Origin: Flavobacteriales bacterium UBA6051
GTDB taxonomy: Bacteria > Bacteroidota > Bacteroidia > Flavobacteriales_D > Crocinitomicaceae
Length of the DNA stretch: 64,000 nucleotides
Assembly: GCA_002427735.1 (NCBI GenBank)
Contig: DIYP01000011.1
Span: 1-64,000 of the forward strand
Direction of reading: 5' to 3'
Part shown: piece after piece, positions 17,067 through 26,292 of the stretch
Position numbering within the stretch: the first letter of the stretch is position 1
Layout: each line of letters opens with the position of its first letter
Translations under genes and position numbers: made by a program
The notes under the pieces: generated by a model
What the model saw: only the letters and a program-made list of their open reading frames with translations
Databases searched by the model: none
Told to the model about the DNA's origin: nothing

Positions 17067-17566
17067 AACACAATTCCAATAGATAAATAGCCCCAGTGGC
17101 GAAGTCGGGTAAATTTTTCCAGAATAGGAGAATACCCAGTTCGAAAGAATAGCCCTGAATGCTTCGGTTGATAGCGAAAGCCTGCAGCAACTATGCCGTG
17201 CATCGCAGTAGATCGTTGAATTTGAAGTGTGTTATCCGCACTAACCGTATTTGTGTAAGTTGTGCCGATATTGATTTCACCTTTAAAGGCGGATCCATAG
17301 GCAAAGTTAGCCGTGATAGGAAAGGCAAAGTCAGGGTTGAATTTGTTTTTAAAGTCTTTGAACTTATTCACAGCGACTCCCAATCTTATGCCAATTTGAA
17401 ACCCAGATTTTCGGAAAGTGATACGCTCGTAATTCAATGAGCCTAATCCTCCAGCACCCAATGCTTCAATGTAAACAATATTATCACTCACTACTTCTTC
17501 CTCTTGGCCATGAGAAAACTCGCTGAACAATACCAGTTGAGTAAAAAGTAGAAATCTGAATAGCAT
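17063..17566 (-). CDS. Small outer-membrane beta-barrel-like protein
   Basis: A 167-residue protein with a signal peptide (cleavage near SHGQ-E, about residue 21). The mature part has repeated amphipathic strands (NIVYIEALGAGG, FQIGIRLGVAVN, GEINIGTTYTN, MHGIVAAGFRYQP, GLFFRTGYSP) and ends in an aromatic, WGYLSIGIVF, as outer-membrane barrels do. The function is unknown. It heads a three-gene operon with the GDPD and hydrolase lipoproteins, overlapping the former by 4 bp. Confidence 0.78.
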   Translation of the reverse strand: MLFRFLLFTQLVLFSEFSHGQEEEVVSDNIVYIEALGAGGLGSLNYERITFRKSGFQIGIRLGVAVNKFKDFKNKFNPDFAFPITANFAYGSAFKGEINIGTTYTNTVSADNTLQIQRSTAMHGIVAAGFRYQPKHSGLFFRTGYSPILEKFTRLRHWGYLSIGIVF

Positions 17567-17584
17567 TTGGGTCTCTAAAATAAT

Positions 17585-17624
17585 GAAAAAGAAAAAACCG
17601 CAATCATCTTAACGATCATCGCGG
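17585..17624 (-). terminator. Rho-independent terminator of sppA
   Basis: On the minus strand an 11-bp stem (CCGCGATGATC / GATGATTGCGG, one mismatch and one wobble) is followed by TTTTTTCTTTTTC, about 26 bases after the sppA stop. Confidence 0.8.
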
Positions 17625-17649
17625 CCTTTTCGTATAAAAGAGTTCTTTT

Positions 17650-19443
17650 TTACTCAAAAGTGATTTCGTACGGAAGCCTCATTTGAATGCCATAATACGA
17701 TTCTACCACTTTTAATTTTTCATAGTATTTGAGCAATTCACCAGGAATTTTCGTTTGTGAAAGCTCGATGCTTGCATTGTTTTGCTCTGCAATTTGTTCG
17801 AGGATTTCCTCGATAGGATCTTTCTCTACGTTCGGATAGTAGAGTACCTTTTGCTCTTTAATACCCGCTTTGTCAGCAGCATGATTAATCGCATCTCGCA
17901 GGCCACCCAATTCATCAACAAGCCCAACGCTTTTAGCATCAACACCTGTCCATACACGACCACGAGCTACTACATCTACTTGTTCTTTTGTCATTCCGCG
18001 ACCTTCTGCAACGCGTGTTTTGAATTGATCATAGATTTCATCTACATTCTTTTGAATGAGTGCCATTTCATCTTCTGTCAACTTACGATTCGTTGTCATG
18101 ATCGCATGTTGATTCGTTTGCGCTCGATCAAAAGTGATACCTAATTTGTTCTCCAGCATTGCACCAGTGTATGGTATCACACCAAATACACCGATCGAAC
18201 CAGTAATTGTTGTTGGCTCTGCAAAGATCGTTTCAGCGGGAGAAGCAATGTAATATCCACCGGAGGCGGCCACATTCCCCATGGAAACAATCACTTTCTT
18301 GGTTTCATTTGTCAATTTAACCTCTCTCCAAATTTCGTCACTAGCCAGAGCACTTCCTCCCGGGCTGTTAATTCTGAAGACAACCGTTTTAATTGATTCG
18401 TTTGCTCGAACGTCTCGGAAAAGTTCACAGATCTCATCAGACGTAAGGCCATCACCATTTTTTGAAATCCCCCCTTCGGCAAGGATAACAGCGATGTTAG
18501 GATCATCTGCTTTTACCAAGGTTTGATCTTGATAGAAGCGCTTTTTCGAAAACTTACTGAATGACAGTAGTTCCAAGTCATCTCCTTCTTTCGTGCCCGC
18601 TTTTTCAGCAAGTATATCGATTACTTCATCACGGTATTTGGAAGCATCCATAAGTTTGTATTCAACGGCTGTATTGACATCTTGTACAAGTGCATTCTCC
18701 GCAATTCTATCAAGTTCATTGGCACTTACACCACGAGCGGATGAAACGTCATTTTTGTATTCTGTCCAAAGTCCATTCAGGTAACGCTCGATTTGTAAAC
18801 GAGATGAATCGCTCATATTTTCTCTAAAGAATGGTTCAACAGCGCTTTTAAAATCATTGTTACTACCGCGAATCACCTGCATTTCAATATCCAGCTTGTC
18901 CAAAGCATTTTTAAAGAAAGCTAGTTCAGCTCCCAATCCAAGGAAGTGAACAGTAGAGGTTGGAAAACCATAATTTTCTTCTGCGGCAGAAGCGATGTAG
19001 TATTCCATGGGAGAAACATATTCACCGCTATTGTAGGCAACAACAAATTTACCTGACTCTTCAAAGGCATCTAGCGCATCACGAATCTCTTTTGCCGTGG
19101 CAAATCCGCAGCTTAAATTTTCAATTTCAAGAAAAACTCCTTTGATTTTACTATCATCTTTAGCTGCTTCTAAACCATGAAGAATATCCGACACACCAGG
19201 AGTGGTCGTCATGGTAAATGATGCCGGGTCGAATTCGGAACTGCTCCTTTCGGCAATTTGACCGTTAAGCGTCATGTGTAATACGGTGTTATTCTTTACT
19301 TTCAAGGATGTGTCTTGGTCAAATCCACTGATAAAAGATCCAATAACTACCAACCAAATGATCAGTCCCAAAACTGATACAATCAATGCTGCCCAAAGAC
19401 TTGGCCAGAAAATTCTTCCAAACGTTACTTTTCTATCAGACAT
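17650..19443 (-). CDS. sppA: Signal peptide peptidase SppA, 67-kDa type
   Basis: A 597-residue inner-membrane serine protease with a tandem ClpP-like fold that degrades cleaved signal peptides. One N-terminal membrane segment spans about 14-37. The general-base lysine is K199 (FKSAVEPF, matching the E. coli K209 context) in the first half; the nucleophile is S394 (VAASGGYYIA) in the second half, preceded by the oxyanion strand RINSPGGS (358-364). The length is typical of the full-length E. coli-type enzyme. It is monocistronic, with its own terminator. Confidence 0.95.
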   Translation of the reverse strand: MSDRKVTFGRIFWPSLWAALIVSVLGLIIWLVVIGSFISGFDQDTSLKVKNNTVLHMTLNGQIAERSSSEFDPASFTMTTTPGVSDILHGLEAAKDDSKIKGVFLEIENLSCGFATAKEIRDALDAFEESGKFVVAYNSGEYVSPMEYYIASAAEENYGFPTSTVHFLGLGAELAFFKNALDKLDIEMQVIRGSNNDFKSAVEPFFRENMSDSSRLQIERYLNGLWTEYKNDVSSARGVSANELDRIAENALVQDVNTAVEYKLMDASKYRDEVIDILAEKAGTKEGDDLELLSFSKFSKKRFYQDQTLVKADDPNIAVILAEGGISKNGDGLTSDEICELFRDVRANESIKTVVFRINSPGGSALASDEIWREVKLTNETKKVIVSMGNVAASGGYYIASPAETIFAEPTTITGSIGVFGVIPYTGAMLENKLGITFDRAQTNQHAIMTTNRKLTEDEMALIQKNVDEIYDQFKTRVAEGRGMTKEQVDVVARGRVWTGVDAKSVGLVDELGGLRDAINHAADKAGIKEQKVLYYPNVEKDPIEEILEQIAEQNNASIELSQTKIPGELLKYYEKLKVVESYYGIQMRLPYEITFE

Positions 19444-19646
19444 ATGTTTTAGTTTTAAGTAAAAGTACGGTGATCAACTGGTTATTTTACGCAATATGTA
19501 TATGGATGGTAAAATGTTATTGATGAAGTGCTTTTTCGATCGGATAAATGATGTTGTAAGTATGCATTCCGCTGAAAAGTGTTGTCTTTTTAGACTGGTA
19601 AAAAATTCGTAAATTGCCAGAACTAAAACTAGAATTGCAAAAAACT

Positions 19647-22022
19647 ATGAAATTCCTTTTCTCTCTTGTTGCGTTGTTATGTTTAAATGTGGCATTCGCG
19701 CAAAAATATTCCAAAGTCAAAATATATACCGATGCTGCCGGACTTGAAAAACTGGCAAGCATGGGGGTTCCTGTAGATCACGGTATTCGAAAAATGAATA
19801 CTTTTCTGATCAGTGATTTTTCTGAGTATGAAATCCTTGCTATTGACGCAAGTGGCATCCCTTATGAGGTGGTTGTAGACGACGTTAAGAAGTACTATGC
19901 TTCACAGAATACAGCGCCTATTTTAAAGAACACGACGTGTGCCACTTCCAATGGAGCTTCAACTTTACCACCGGTTCCGGCAAATTTTGAAACGAGCGCG
20001 AGTTCTTATGCTGGCTTTTACAGATATCAGGAAATGCTAGATGAGCTGGATGATATGGCAGCTCAATATCCAAACTTAATTACGGTAAAGACTCCTATTT
20101 CTAATTTCATGACTTGGGAGAGTCGTCCGATTTATCATGTGAAAATTTCAGATAACCCATCGACAGATGAAGCTTCTGAACCTAAAGTTTTGTATTCTGC
20201 GATTCATCACGCAAGAGAACCAATGAGTATGTCTCAGACCATTTTCTACATGTGGTATTTGTTGGAGAATTATGCAACAAACGATGAGGTTCAATACCTT
20301 GTTGATAACACTGAGCTATACTTTGTACCGTGTATCAATCCTGATGGTTACGTTGAAAATGAAACTGAGGACCCGAATGGATTTGGGATGCATCGAAAAA
20401 ATAAGCGTCCGATCGGATCCTCTAATCCTGGTGTAGATCTCAACAGAAATTATTCATACGGTTGGGGTACAACAGGGGTGGATTTTAGTCCAAATTCAGA
20501 TACTTATCCAGGTGGACCGGATGACGGAAGCGATTACTCATTCTCGGAACCTGAATCACAGGCAATGCAGTGGTTGGTACAAAACATCAATTTCACTTCG
20601 GCATTCAATGCACATACACACGGTAACACACTATTGTTCCCGATTGGTACAACCTCGCAGGAGTTTGCGGATCATCATGACTATTTCACAGATCTTGCCG
20701 CTCATATGTGCTCTCAAAATGGTTATTTCCCACAAAAGAGTTCTGGTTTGTATCCTGCCTCAGGAGATTCAGATGATTACATGTACAAGGTGGACATTGG
20801 GGTTGGTGTAAAGGATACTGTCTTTGCAATGACTCCTGAAATTGGTACGGCGTTCTGGCCAAATCAAGCAGAGGTTATTCCTACATGTCAGGGAATGGTA
20901 TTCCCAAATAAGGTATTGGCTCATATGGCTCATAGGTATCTCGTTACAGAAGAAACAGACCCAGGATCGATCTCTGCGATGTCAGGAGACTTTAATCATG
21001 ATGTTCAGCGTTTAGGGCGCGAAGATGGCCCGGTGACTGTTTCTATTCAACCGTTAACGAATATTCAAACGATTGGGCCAGATGTAATTTATGACCTTAG
21101 TTTGCGCGAAACAGCTTCAGGTACGATATCGTTCGTTCTTGATCCGGCAATTCAATTTGGCGATGAAATTCGTTATGTTTTAGAGACGCAATATCCTTTA
21201 TGGACGCAAAGAGATACAATTGTGAAGACGTACGGTTCTCTTCCAATCCAATTTTCTGATAACGGTTCAACTTCGGCAAACTGGACAGGAAGCTGGATTA
21301 CCACTGGACAGCAATACGTCTCTCCGACGCGATCGTTTACCGATGGAAATGGAGACTATTCCAATGATGCTGACGAGGTATATGAGTTGAATCAAACAAT
21401 TGATTTATCAAATGCAACTGAAGCAATGGTTTCGTTCTATGCAATGTGGGAAATCGAAGCTGATTATGATTACTGTCAGTTCCAGGTTTCTACTGATGGA
21501 GGGAATTCATGGGAAGGACAATGCGGTAATTATACTGTTGAAGGAGTGAACCAAGGATGGGGCGGCGGAGTTCAGCCTGATGGGGAACCTGTTTATGAGG
21601 GGACTCAATCTTCTTGGGTGCTAGAGGAAATCAGTTTGAGCGATTACATTGGACAGGTGATCAATGTGCGTTTCCAGTTGGAATCTGATGGTGGACTAAC
21701 GATGGATGGTTTCTACTTCGATGACTTCCAGGTATCTTATTCTATTGATAATACAGATGGATTGACAGAATACTTCTTTGATGTTAAAACGTTCCCAAAT
21801 CCGGCGAATAATGAGGTAGTCATCAGTACTTCTAAAGTCATTGCTCAAGGAGATGTTTCCGTTTATGATCAAACAGGTAAGTTGGTTATTCAAAAAGATA
21901 TTGACTTTCAAACGAACAATGTGACTATTAATACATCTGATTTACTTCAAGGGATTTACACTGTACGAGTAAACGATAACGGTGTATTTGCGAAGCCGGT
22001 AAAATTGGCCATTGTGCATTAA
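19647..22022 (+). CDS. Secreted M14 zinc carboxypeptidase with T9SS sorting domain
   Basis: A 791-residue exported peptidase. The ATG at 19647 starts a clean signal peptide ending VAFAQ. A propeptide of about 80 residues precedes the M14 domain: zinc ligands H188 and E191 (IHHAREPMS), substrate-binding NPDGY and VDLNRNY, third ligand H323 (FNAHTHGN) and catalytic E398 (TPEIGTAFWP). Next comes a jelly-roll/MAM-like domain (about 550-715, with NVRFQLESDGG, DGFYFDDFQVSY), then a type A T9SS sorting domain (KTFPNPANNEVV, IYTVRVND). It removes C-terminal residues from peptides outside the cell, probably in nutrient scavenging. Confidence 0.93.
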   Translation: MKFLFSLVALLCLNVAFAQKYSKVKIYTDAAGLEKLASMGVPVDHGIRKMNTFLISDFSEYEILAIDASGIPYEVVVDDVKKYYASQNTAPILKNTTCATSNGASTLPPVPANFETSASSYAGFYRYQEMLDELDDMAAQYPNLITVKTPISNFMTWESRPIYHVKISDNPSTDEASEPKVLYSAIHHAREPMSMSQTIFYMWYLLENYATNDEVQYLVDNTELYFVPCINPDGYVENETEDPNGFGMHRKNKRPIGSSNPGVDLNRNYSYGWGTTGVDFSPNSDTYPGGPDDGSDYSFSEPESQAMQWLVQNINFTSAFNAHTHGNTLLFPIGTTSQEFADHHDYFTDLAAHMCSQNGYFPQKSSGLYPASGDSDDYMYKVDIGVGVKDTVFAMTPEIGTAFWPNQAEVIPTCQGMVFPNKVLAHMAHRYLVTEETDPGSISAMSGDFNHDVQRLGREDGPVTVSIQPLTNIQTIGPDVIYDLSLRETASGTISFVLDPAIQFGDEIRYVLETQYPLWTQRDTIVKTYGSLPIQFSDNGSTSANWTGSWITTGQQYVSPTRSFTDGNGDYSNDADEVYELNQTIDLSNATEAMVSFYAMWEIEADYDYCQFQVSTDGGNSWEGQCGNYTVEGVNQGWGGGVQPDGEPVYEGTQSSWVLEEISLSDYIGQVINVRFQLESDGGLTMDGFYFDDFQVSYSIDNTDGLTEYFFDVKTFPNPANNEVVISTSKVIAQGDVSVYDQTGKLVIQKDIDFQTNNVTINTSDLLQGIYTVRVNDNGVFAKPVKLAIVH

Positions 22023-22041
22023 TCATTAAGATTATTTAAAG

Positions 22042-22070
22042 AAAGTGCTATCATTTGGTAGCACTTTTTT
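22042..22070 (+). terminator. Rho-independent terminator of the M14 peptidase gene
   Basis: Stem AAAGTGCTA / TAGCACTTT with an 8-nt loop and a following T-run, 20 bases after the stop. Confidence 0.85.
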
Positions 22071-22100
22071 TGTTTACGGCACATACATTGATTAATTCAA

Positions 22101-22108
22101 TATTTTTG
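22101..22108 (+). promoter_or_regulatory. Bacteroidota -7 element upstream of the alkaline phosphatase gene
   Basis: TATTTTTG is an exact TAnnTTTG match 19 nt before the ATG at 22128. No TTG is found at the usual -33 distance. No Pho-box-like direct repeat is visible. Confidence 0.45.
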
Positions 22109-22127
22109 AAATGATAAAAAGCCGTTT

Positions 22128-23765
22128 ATGAAGAATATTTTAATGTTCACTTTGTGTTTGGTGGGATACTCACTTTCTGCACAGCAAGAAGCTTCTCCAA
22201 AATTAGTCGTAGGTATTGTCGTTGATCAGATGTGCTATGAGTACTTGTATAGATATTATGACAAATTTGGGGAAGGTGGTTTTAAGCTTCTAATGAAAGA
22301 GGGAACGAACTGCCGTAATACGAACTATAATTATATTCCAACATACACAGGGCCGGGACACGCGTCTATTTATACGGGAACAACGCCGAGTAATCATGGT
22401 ATTGTAGCGAATGATTGGTATGACCGAAATATGCATCGAGGAATTAATTGTGTAACGGATTCGACGGTTGAAACAGTTGGATCATCTTCAATAAATGGAC
22501 AATTTTCTCCTGTTAATTTAAAGTCAAACACAATCACGGATCAGTTGAAATTGACTTATCCAGATGCAAAAGTGATTTCCATGTCAATCAAGAATCGTGG
22601 GGCAATTTTACCAGGCGGGCATTTGAGCGATGGATCTTATTGGTTTGATTACCAAACGGGTTCTTTCATTACTAGTACTTTTTTTCAGGCCAGTTTGCCA
22701 CAATGGGCGAAAGATTTTAACGCAAAGCGTTATCCAGAGAAATGTATGAAGAAAGAGATCTGGAAGACGTATTATCCAATAGAAGATTACACAGAAAGTG
22801 GCCCTGACGACAGACCTTATGAGCATTTGTTAGGGACCAAAACTTCACCAACGTTTCCTTATGATTTGGCGGCTATTTCTGGAGAAACAGTCAGCTATGG
22901 CATTTTCACTTCAACGCCATTTGCCAATACGTATTTAACAAATTTTGCATTGAACGCAATTGAAAACGAATCGCTTGGGCAGGATAATCAGACCGATATG
23001 CTCTGTGTGAGCTATTCTACGCCCGATATAGCTGGACATGCTTTTGGACCTTACTCAATTGAAATTGAGGACATGTACATCCGCTTGGATCTTGAGATTG
23101 AACGTTTGATAAAGGAACTAGAAACAAAAGTGGGTAAAAATGACTTTACCTTATTTCTTACCGCCGATCACGCTGTTGTACCGGTTCCACAATATCTAAC
23201 AGATAAAAAATTGCCAGGAGGATATTTCTTCCTCCAAGAGCATATGCTCAAATTACAAGAGATTATCTCCCAAAAGTTTGGCGCGGACCTCATTGAAGCA
23301 CAGGACAATTTGAATATTTATCTAAATCATGATTTGATTGCAGAAAATAATTTGGACGCTAAGGTGATTCGATCTTTTATTGCGGAACACATTCAATCCT
23401 GGGATGGAGTCAAGCGCGTATTTACGGCAGATCAACTCTATAATCCGGGAATAGATGACCAATGGATGGATATGGTGAGAAAAGGATATCACCATGCGGA
23501 AAGTGGAGACGTAATTTTCATTTTGGAGCCGGGTTATTTACCTAAAACAGTAGACTCAGAATCTGCCCGTAAGGGTACGAGTCATGGTTCTGCATTCAAT
23601 TATGATACGCATGTGCCATTGCTTTGGTATGGGAAAGGGGTTCCAGCTCAAGAAATCTACCGTAACATCGAGATAACGGATATTTCCGCTACGTTGTCAC
23701 ATCTCTTGTACCTGCAAAATCCGAATTCATTGACAGGTAAGCCTATTCTGGAGCTACTGAAGTAA
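22128..23765 (+). CDS. pafA: PafA-type alkaline phosphatase
   Basis: A 545-residue periplasmic phosphomonoesterase with a signal peptide (cleavage after SLSA, about 18). It belongs to the PafA branch of the alkaline phosphatase superfamily, known from Elizabethkingia and Flavobacterium as phosphate-irrepressible. Active-site residues match: nucleophile T74 (PTYTGPGH), N95 (VAND), and the K155/R157 pair (IKNRG) typical of PafA; zinc ligands are seen in VVDQM (D33), TADHA and GTSHGS. This points to release of phosphate from organic esters even when phosphate is plentiful. Its last 23 bases overlap the 3' end of tilS on the other strand. Confidence 0.9.
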   Translation: MKNILMFTLCLVGYSLSAQQEASPKLVVGIVVDQMCYEYLYRYYDKFGEGGFKLLMKEGTNCRNTNYNYIPTYTGPGHASIYTGTTPSNHGIVANDWYDRNMHRGINCVTDSTVETVGSSSINGQFSPVNLKSNTITDQLKLTYPDAKVISMSIKNRGAILPGGHLSDGSYWFDYQTGSFITSTFFQASLPQWAKDFNAKRYPEKCMKKEIWKTYYPIEDYTESGPDDRPYEHLLGTKTSPTFPYDLAAISGETVSYGIFTSTPFANTYLTNFALNAIENESLGQDNQTDMLCVSYSTPDIAGHAFGPYSIEIEDMYIRLDLEIERLIKELETKVGKNDFTLFLTADHAVVPVPQYLTDKKLPGGYFFLQEHMLKLQEIISQKFGADLIEAQDNLNIYLNHDLIAENNLDAKVIRSFIAEHIQSWDGVKRVFTADQLYNPGIDDQWMDMVRKGYHHAESGDVIFILEPGYLPKTVDSESARKGTSHGSAFNYDTHVPLLWYGKGVPAQEIYRNIEITDISATLSHLLYLQNPNSLTGKPILELLK

Positions 23766-25017
23766 TCGAGCAACGTAAGACAGAAGATGATTGGGTAGAT
23801 GCAATGGCCTTGCGCCCAATCTTATAGCCAACACACCAGTGAATGGTCATGTCATCGTGCACAACTAATACATTTGACTTATCGCTATTTGGAACATTAG
23901 CACCAACAATAATGTCAGAGATGAGTTTTGACCCACGCATTCCTATCGGGTCAATACGATCTCCCTGCCGCCATGGTCGAATCTTGAGTTTTCCTTTGAT
24001 TTTATCTCCGTCCAGATAAAGGATTTCCTTAGAGAAAACCATGGGTAAATCATTCACCGCTTCAACCGTTAAGTTGTATTGTTGTGCTTCCTGGTTCAAT
24101 GGCAAAAATGAGAAATCGTTTTTTTCGCGGATGATCTCCTTGAAAAAAGGATTAGGTAAAAGTTGTACACGCTTACCTTTCTGGGAATTTATGAGCGCTT
24201 CACACTCTTGAGCGAGGCTCGCAGGCTGGTGCAATTGGCGCATGAATTCAATTTGTTCGAACCGATCCAGTGATGAGTACAATTCAACAGGTAGTGAAAG
24301 GGTTGTTTTTAATTCCTCAACAATCGGATTTATTTTTAGCTCAAGACTTCTTTGCTTGCGTTGAAAGTGTTCTACTAATATTAAGACGCTTTCTTCTAAC
24401 TGTTCAACTTCATTTGATAAAAATGGTAAAATGCGATTCCGTAAAAGGTTTCGTCTATATTTTGAGTCCGCATTTGATTGATCTTCTCGCCATGAAAGTT
24501 CATGCGCATTGGCATATTCAATCAGTTTCACTTTTGTGAATTTCAGAAGTGGCCTGATGATTCCATTGTTTTCAAAAGGCATGCAAGCCAATCCCATGAC
24601 GCCAGATTTTCGCCCAAGGTTTAAGAAGAACGTTTCAACCTGATCATTGGCATGATGCGCAAGAACTACTCGGTTGAGGTCGCTTAAATGAATAATTTCT
24701 TTAAACCAGGCATAGCGATATTCACGTGCTTTTTGCTGTAAATTCCCGCCTTTTTGTAGTTCTTTTTTCAGATCGATCGTACGCTTGTGAAAAGGGACTT
24801 TATGCTTTAAACAAAAGTCCTCAACAAATTTGGCATCCTCTTCAGATGCTTTTCCACGCAGTTGGTAATTGACATGTATAACCTTTATTGAAAAACCATT
24901 TTGCACCAGAAGGTGCACAAGGCAAATAGAATCAACACCACCACTACAGGCAACAAAAAAATCATTGGAGCGCAGCGCTTCTAATTCTGGTGTGATATGC
25001 AGCTCAGTCAATCGCAT
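23743..25017 (-). CDS. tilS: tRNA(Ile)-lysidine synthase TilS
   Basis: A 424-residue ATP-dependent enzyme that attaches lysine to C34 of the AUA-reading tRNA-Ile. The PP-loop SGGVDS lies at residues 25-30, followed by VIHVNYQLRGKASEED and the AHHANDQVETFFLNL stretch; a C-terminal TilS domain carries RPWRQGDRIDPIGM. The frame is open for 75 more codons upstream, but that part is shadow sequence of pabB; the chosen ATG gives the family's normal N-terminus and a 14-bp overlap with the end of pabB, which implies cotranscription. Confidence 0.93.
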   Translation of the reverse strand: MRLTELHITPELEALRSNDFFVACSGGVDSICLVHLLVQNGFSIKVIHVNYQLRGKASEEDAKFVEDFCLKHKVPFHKRTIDLKKELQKGGNLQQKAREYRYAWFKEIIHLSDLNRVVLAHHANDQVETFFLNLGRKSGVMGLACMPFENNGIIRPLLKFTKVKLIEYANAHELSWREDQSNADSKYRRNLLRNRILPFLSNEVEQLEESVLILVEHFQRKQRSLELKINPIVEELKTTLSLPVELYSSLDRFEQIEFMRQLHQPASLAQECEALINSQKGKRVQLLPNPFFKEIIREKNDFSFLPLNQEAQQYNLTVEAVNDLPMVFSKEILYLDGDKIKGKLKIRPWRQGDRIDPIGMRGSKLISDIIVGANVPNSDKSNVLVVHDDMTIHWCVGYKIGRKAIASTQSSSVLRCSITSVAPE

Positions 25018-26212
25018 GCATCTGGTCAAGGATCCCCTGAATTTTTGTCTGGCATTCTTCGTATTCCTTCTCTGGTGAAGATTGAATGGTGATTGCACTT
25101 CCGACAGGGCAGGATAAGTACTTTTTTCGACGGTTATAGATAAGTGTTCGGATGATAACGTTAAAGTCGAAATCTCCATTCGGATCAATAAAACCAATAG
25201 ATCCGGAATAAATTCCGCGTTTGAAATCTTCGTGTTTTTCAATCAATTCCATTGCACTGATTTTGGGAGCACCAGTCATAGAACCCATTGGAAATGTCGC
25301 TTGAAGAATGTCTTTGAAAGATGTTTCCGGTCGCAGCTGACATGAAATCGTTGAAATCATCTGGTGCACAGTTCGAAACGTATGTATCCCAAAGAGTTCC
25401 TCTACTTCTACGCTATTTTTCTCTGCAATACGAGAGAGGTCATTTCTAACGAGATCAACGATCATTACATTTTCAGATCGCTCCTTAGGATCGTTGAGAA
25501 GTGCTTTTTTGAAGGCTTCGTCCTCCTCAGTATTCGCGCCACGCCGATGTGTTCCCTTAATTGGAGAGGACCACAACTTTTTACCTTGTTTTCTCAAAAA
25601 ACGCTCTGGACTTCCACAGAAAACGTCAAAGTCATCAATACTGAGAAAACCTGAATATGGCGCTTCTGTAATTCGATTTAGTTTAAAGTAAGCGCCTAAA
25701 GAATCGTTGATTTCTACGTTTTCTGCGAAGAATTCCTGACAGTAATTAATTTCATAGATGTTCCCATTTTGAATTTCCTCCTGCAGCAATCGAACATTTC
25801 TTAGATACGTTTTTCGGCTTATTCTAGGTTCCAAAAGATAAGGAAAAGCATCAAATTGATCAGCGCTTTCTTTCTTAAAGAAGTATTCAAGAAAGGCTAA
25901 ACTTTTTTCATCTTCAATACCCTGAACAAAAGTGAACGCACCATTTTCCATTCGAACAACAGACGCGGGTACCCAAAAAATGGATGATGGAAAAGCATGA
26001 TGATCCTGGTTAAGGGACGATAAGTTTTCCACTTGATTTTTGAGATCATAGCTCAACGCGCTGAAAATATAGCTTCCTCGATGCTCCTCAACGAATTGGT
26101 CAATTTTTTCAAGAGCCTCTGAATCTCCTGTTATAAGCTTGTTTCCTTCCCCAAAAGCAAGAATTGAGGTTCCGTCATTACTATTAAGATATGCAACTGG
26201 AAAAGTGAACAT
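25004..26212 (-). CDS. pabB: Aminodeoxychorismate synthase component I (PabB)
   Basis: A 402-residue chorismate-binding enzyme of the anthranilate synthase I/PabB family. The C-terminal two thirds hold the chorismate core: SPERFLRKQGKK, SPIKGTHRRG, MIVDLVRNDLSRI, MGSMTGAPKISAMELIE and GIYSGSIGFIDPNGDFDFNV. With a glutamine amidotransferase it makes aminodeoxychorismate for folate. The short N-terminal region, the PIKGT motif and the absence of any trp gene nearby favour PabB over TrpE. No PabA or PabC is seen in the window. It is upstream of and overlaps tilS. Confidence 0.88.
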   Translation of the reverse strand: MFTFPVAYLNSNDGTSILAFGEGNKLITGDSEALEKIDQFVEEHRGSYIFSALSYDLKNQVENLSSLNQDHHAFPSSIFWVPASVVRMENGAFTFVQGIEDEKSLAFLEYFFKKESADQFDAFPYLLEPRISRKTYLRNVRLLQEEIQNGNIYEINYCQEFFAENVEINDSLGAYFKLNRITEAPYSGFLSIDDFDVFCGSPERFLRKQGKKLWSSPIKGTHRRGANTEEDEAFKKALLNDPKERSENVMIVDLVRNDLSRIAEKNSVEVEELFGIHTFRTVHQMISTISCQLRPETSFKDILQATFPMGSMTGAPKISAMELIEKHEDFKRGIYSGSIGFIDPNGDFDFNVIIRTLIYNRRKKYLSCPVGSAITIQSSPEKEYEECQTKIQGILDQMHAID

Positions 26213-26292
26213 GGCGCGAATTTAAGCAAGATTATCGGATAGATAGAAACCGCTAAGCCCAGTCTTTTACTATCTTTCGGTCTTCGGAGATA

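Noticed and set aside
25018..25242. N-terminal extension of tilS by 75 codons
   Set aside because: It lies wholly within pabB in another frame and does not look like TilS. The ATG at 25017 fits the family.
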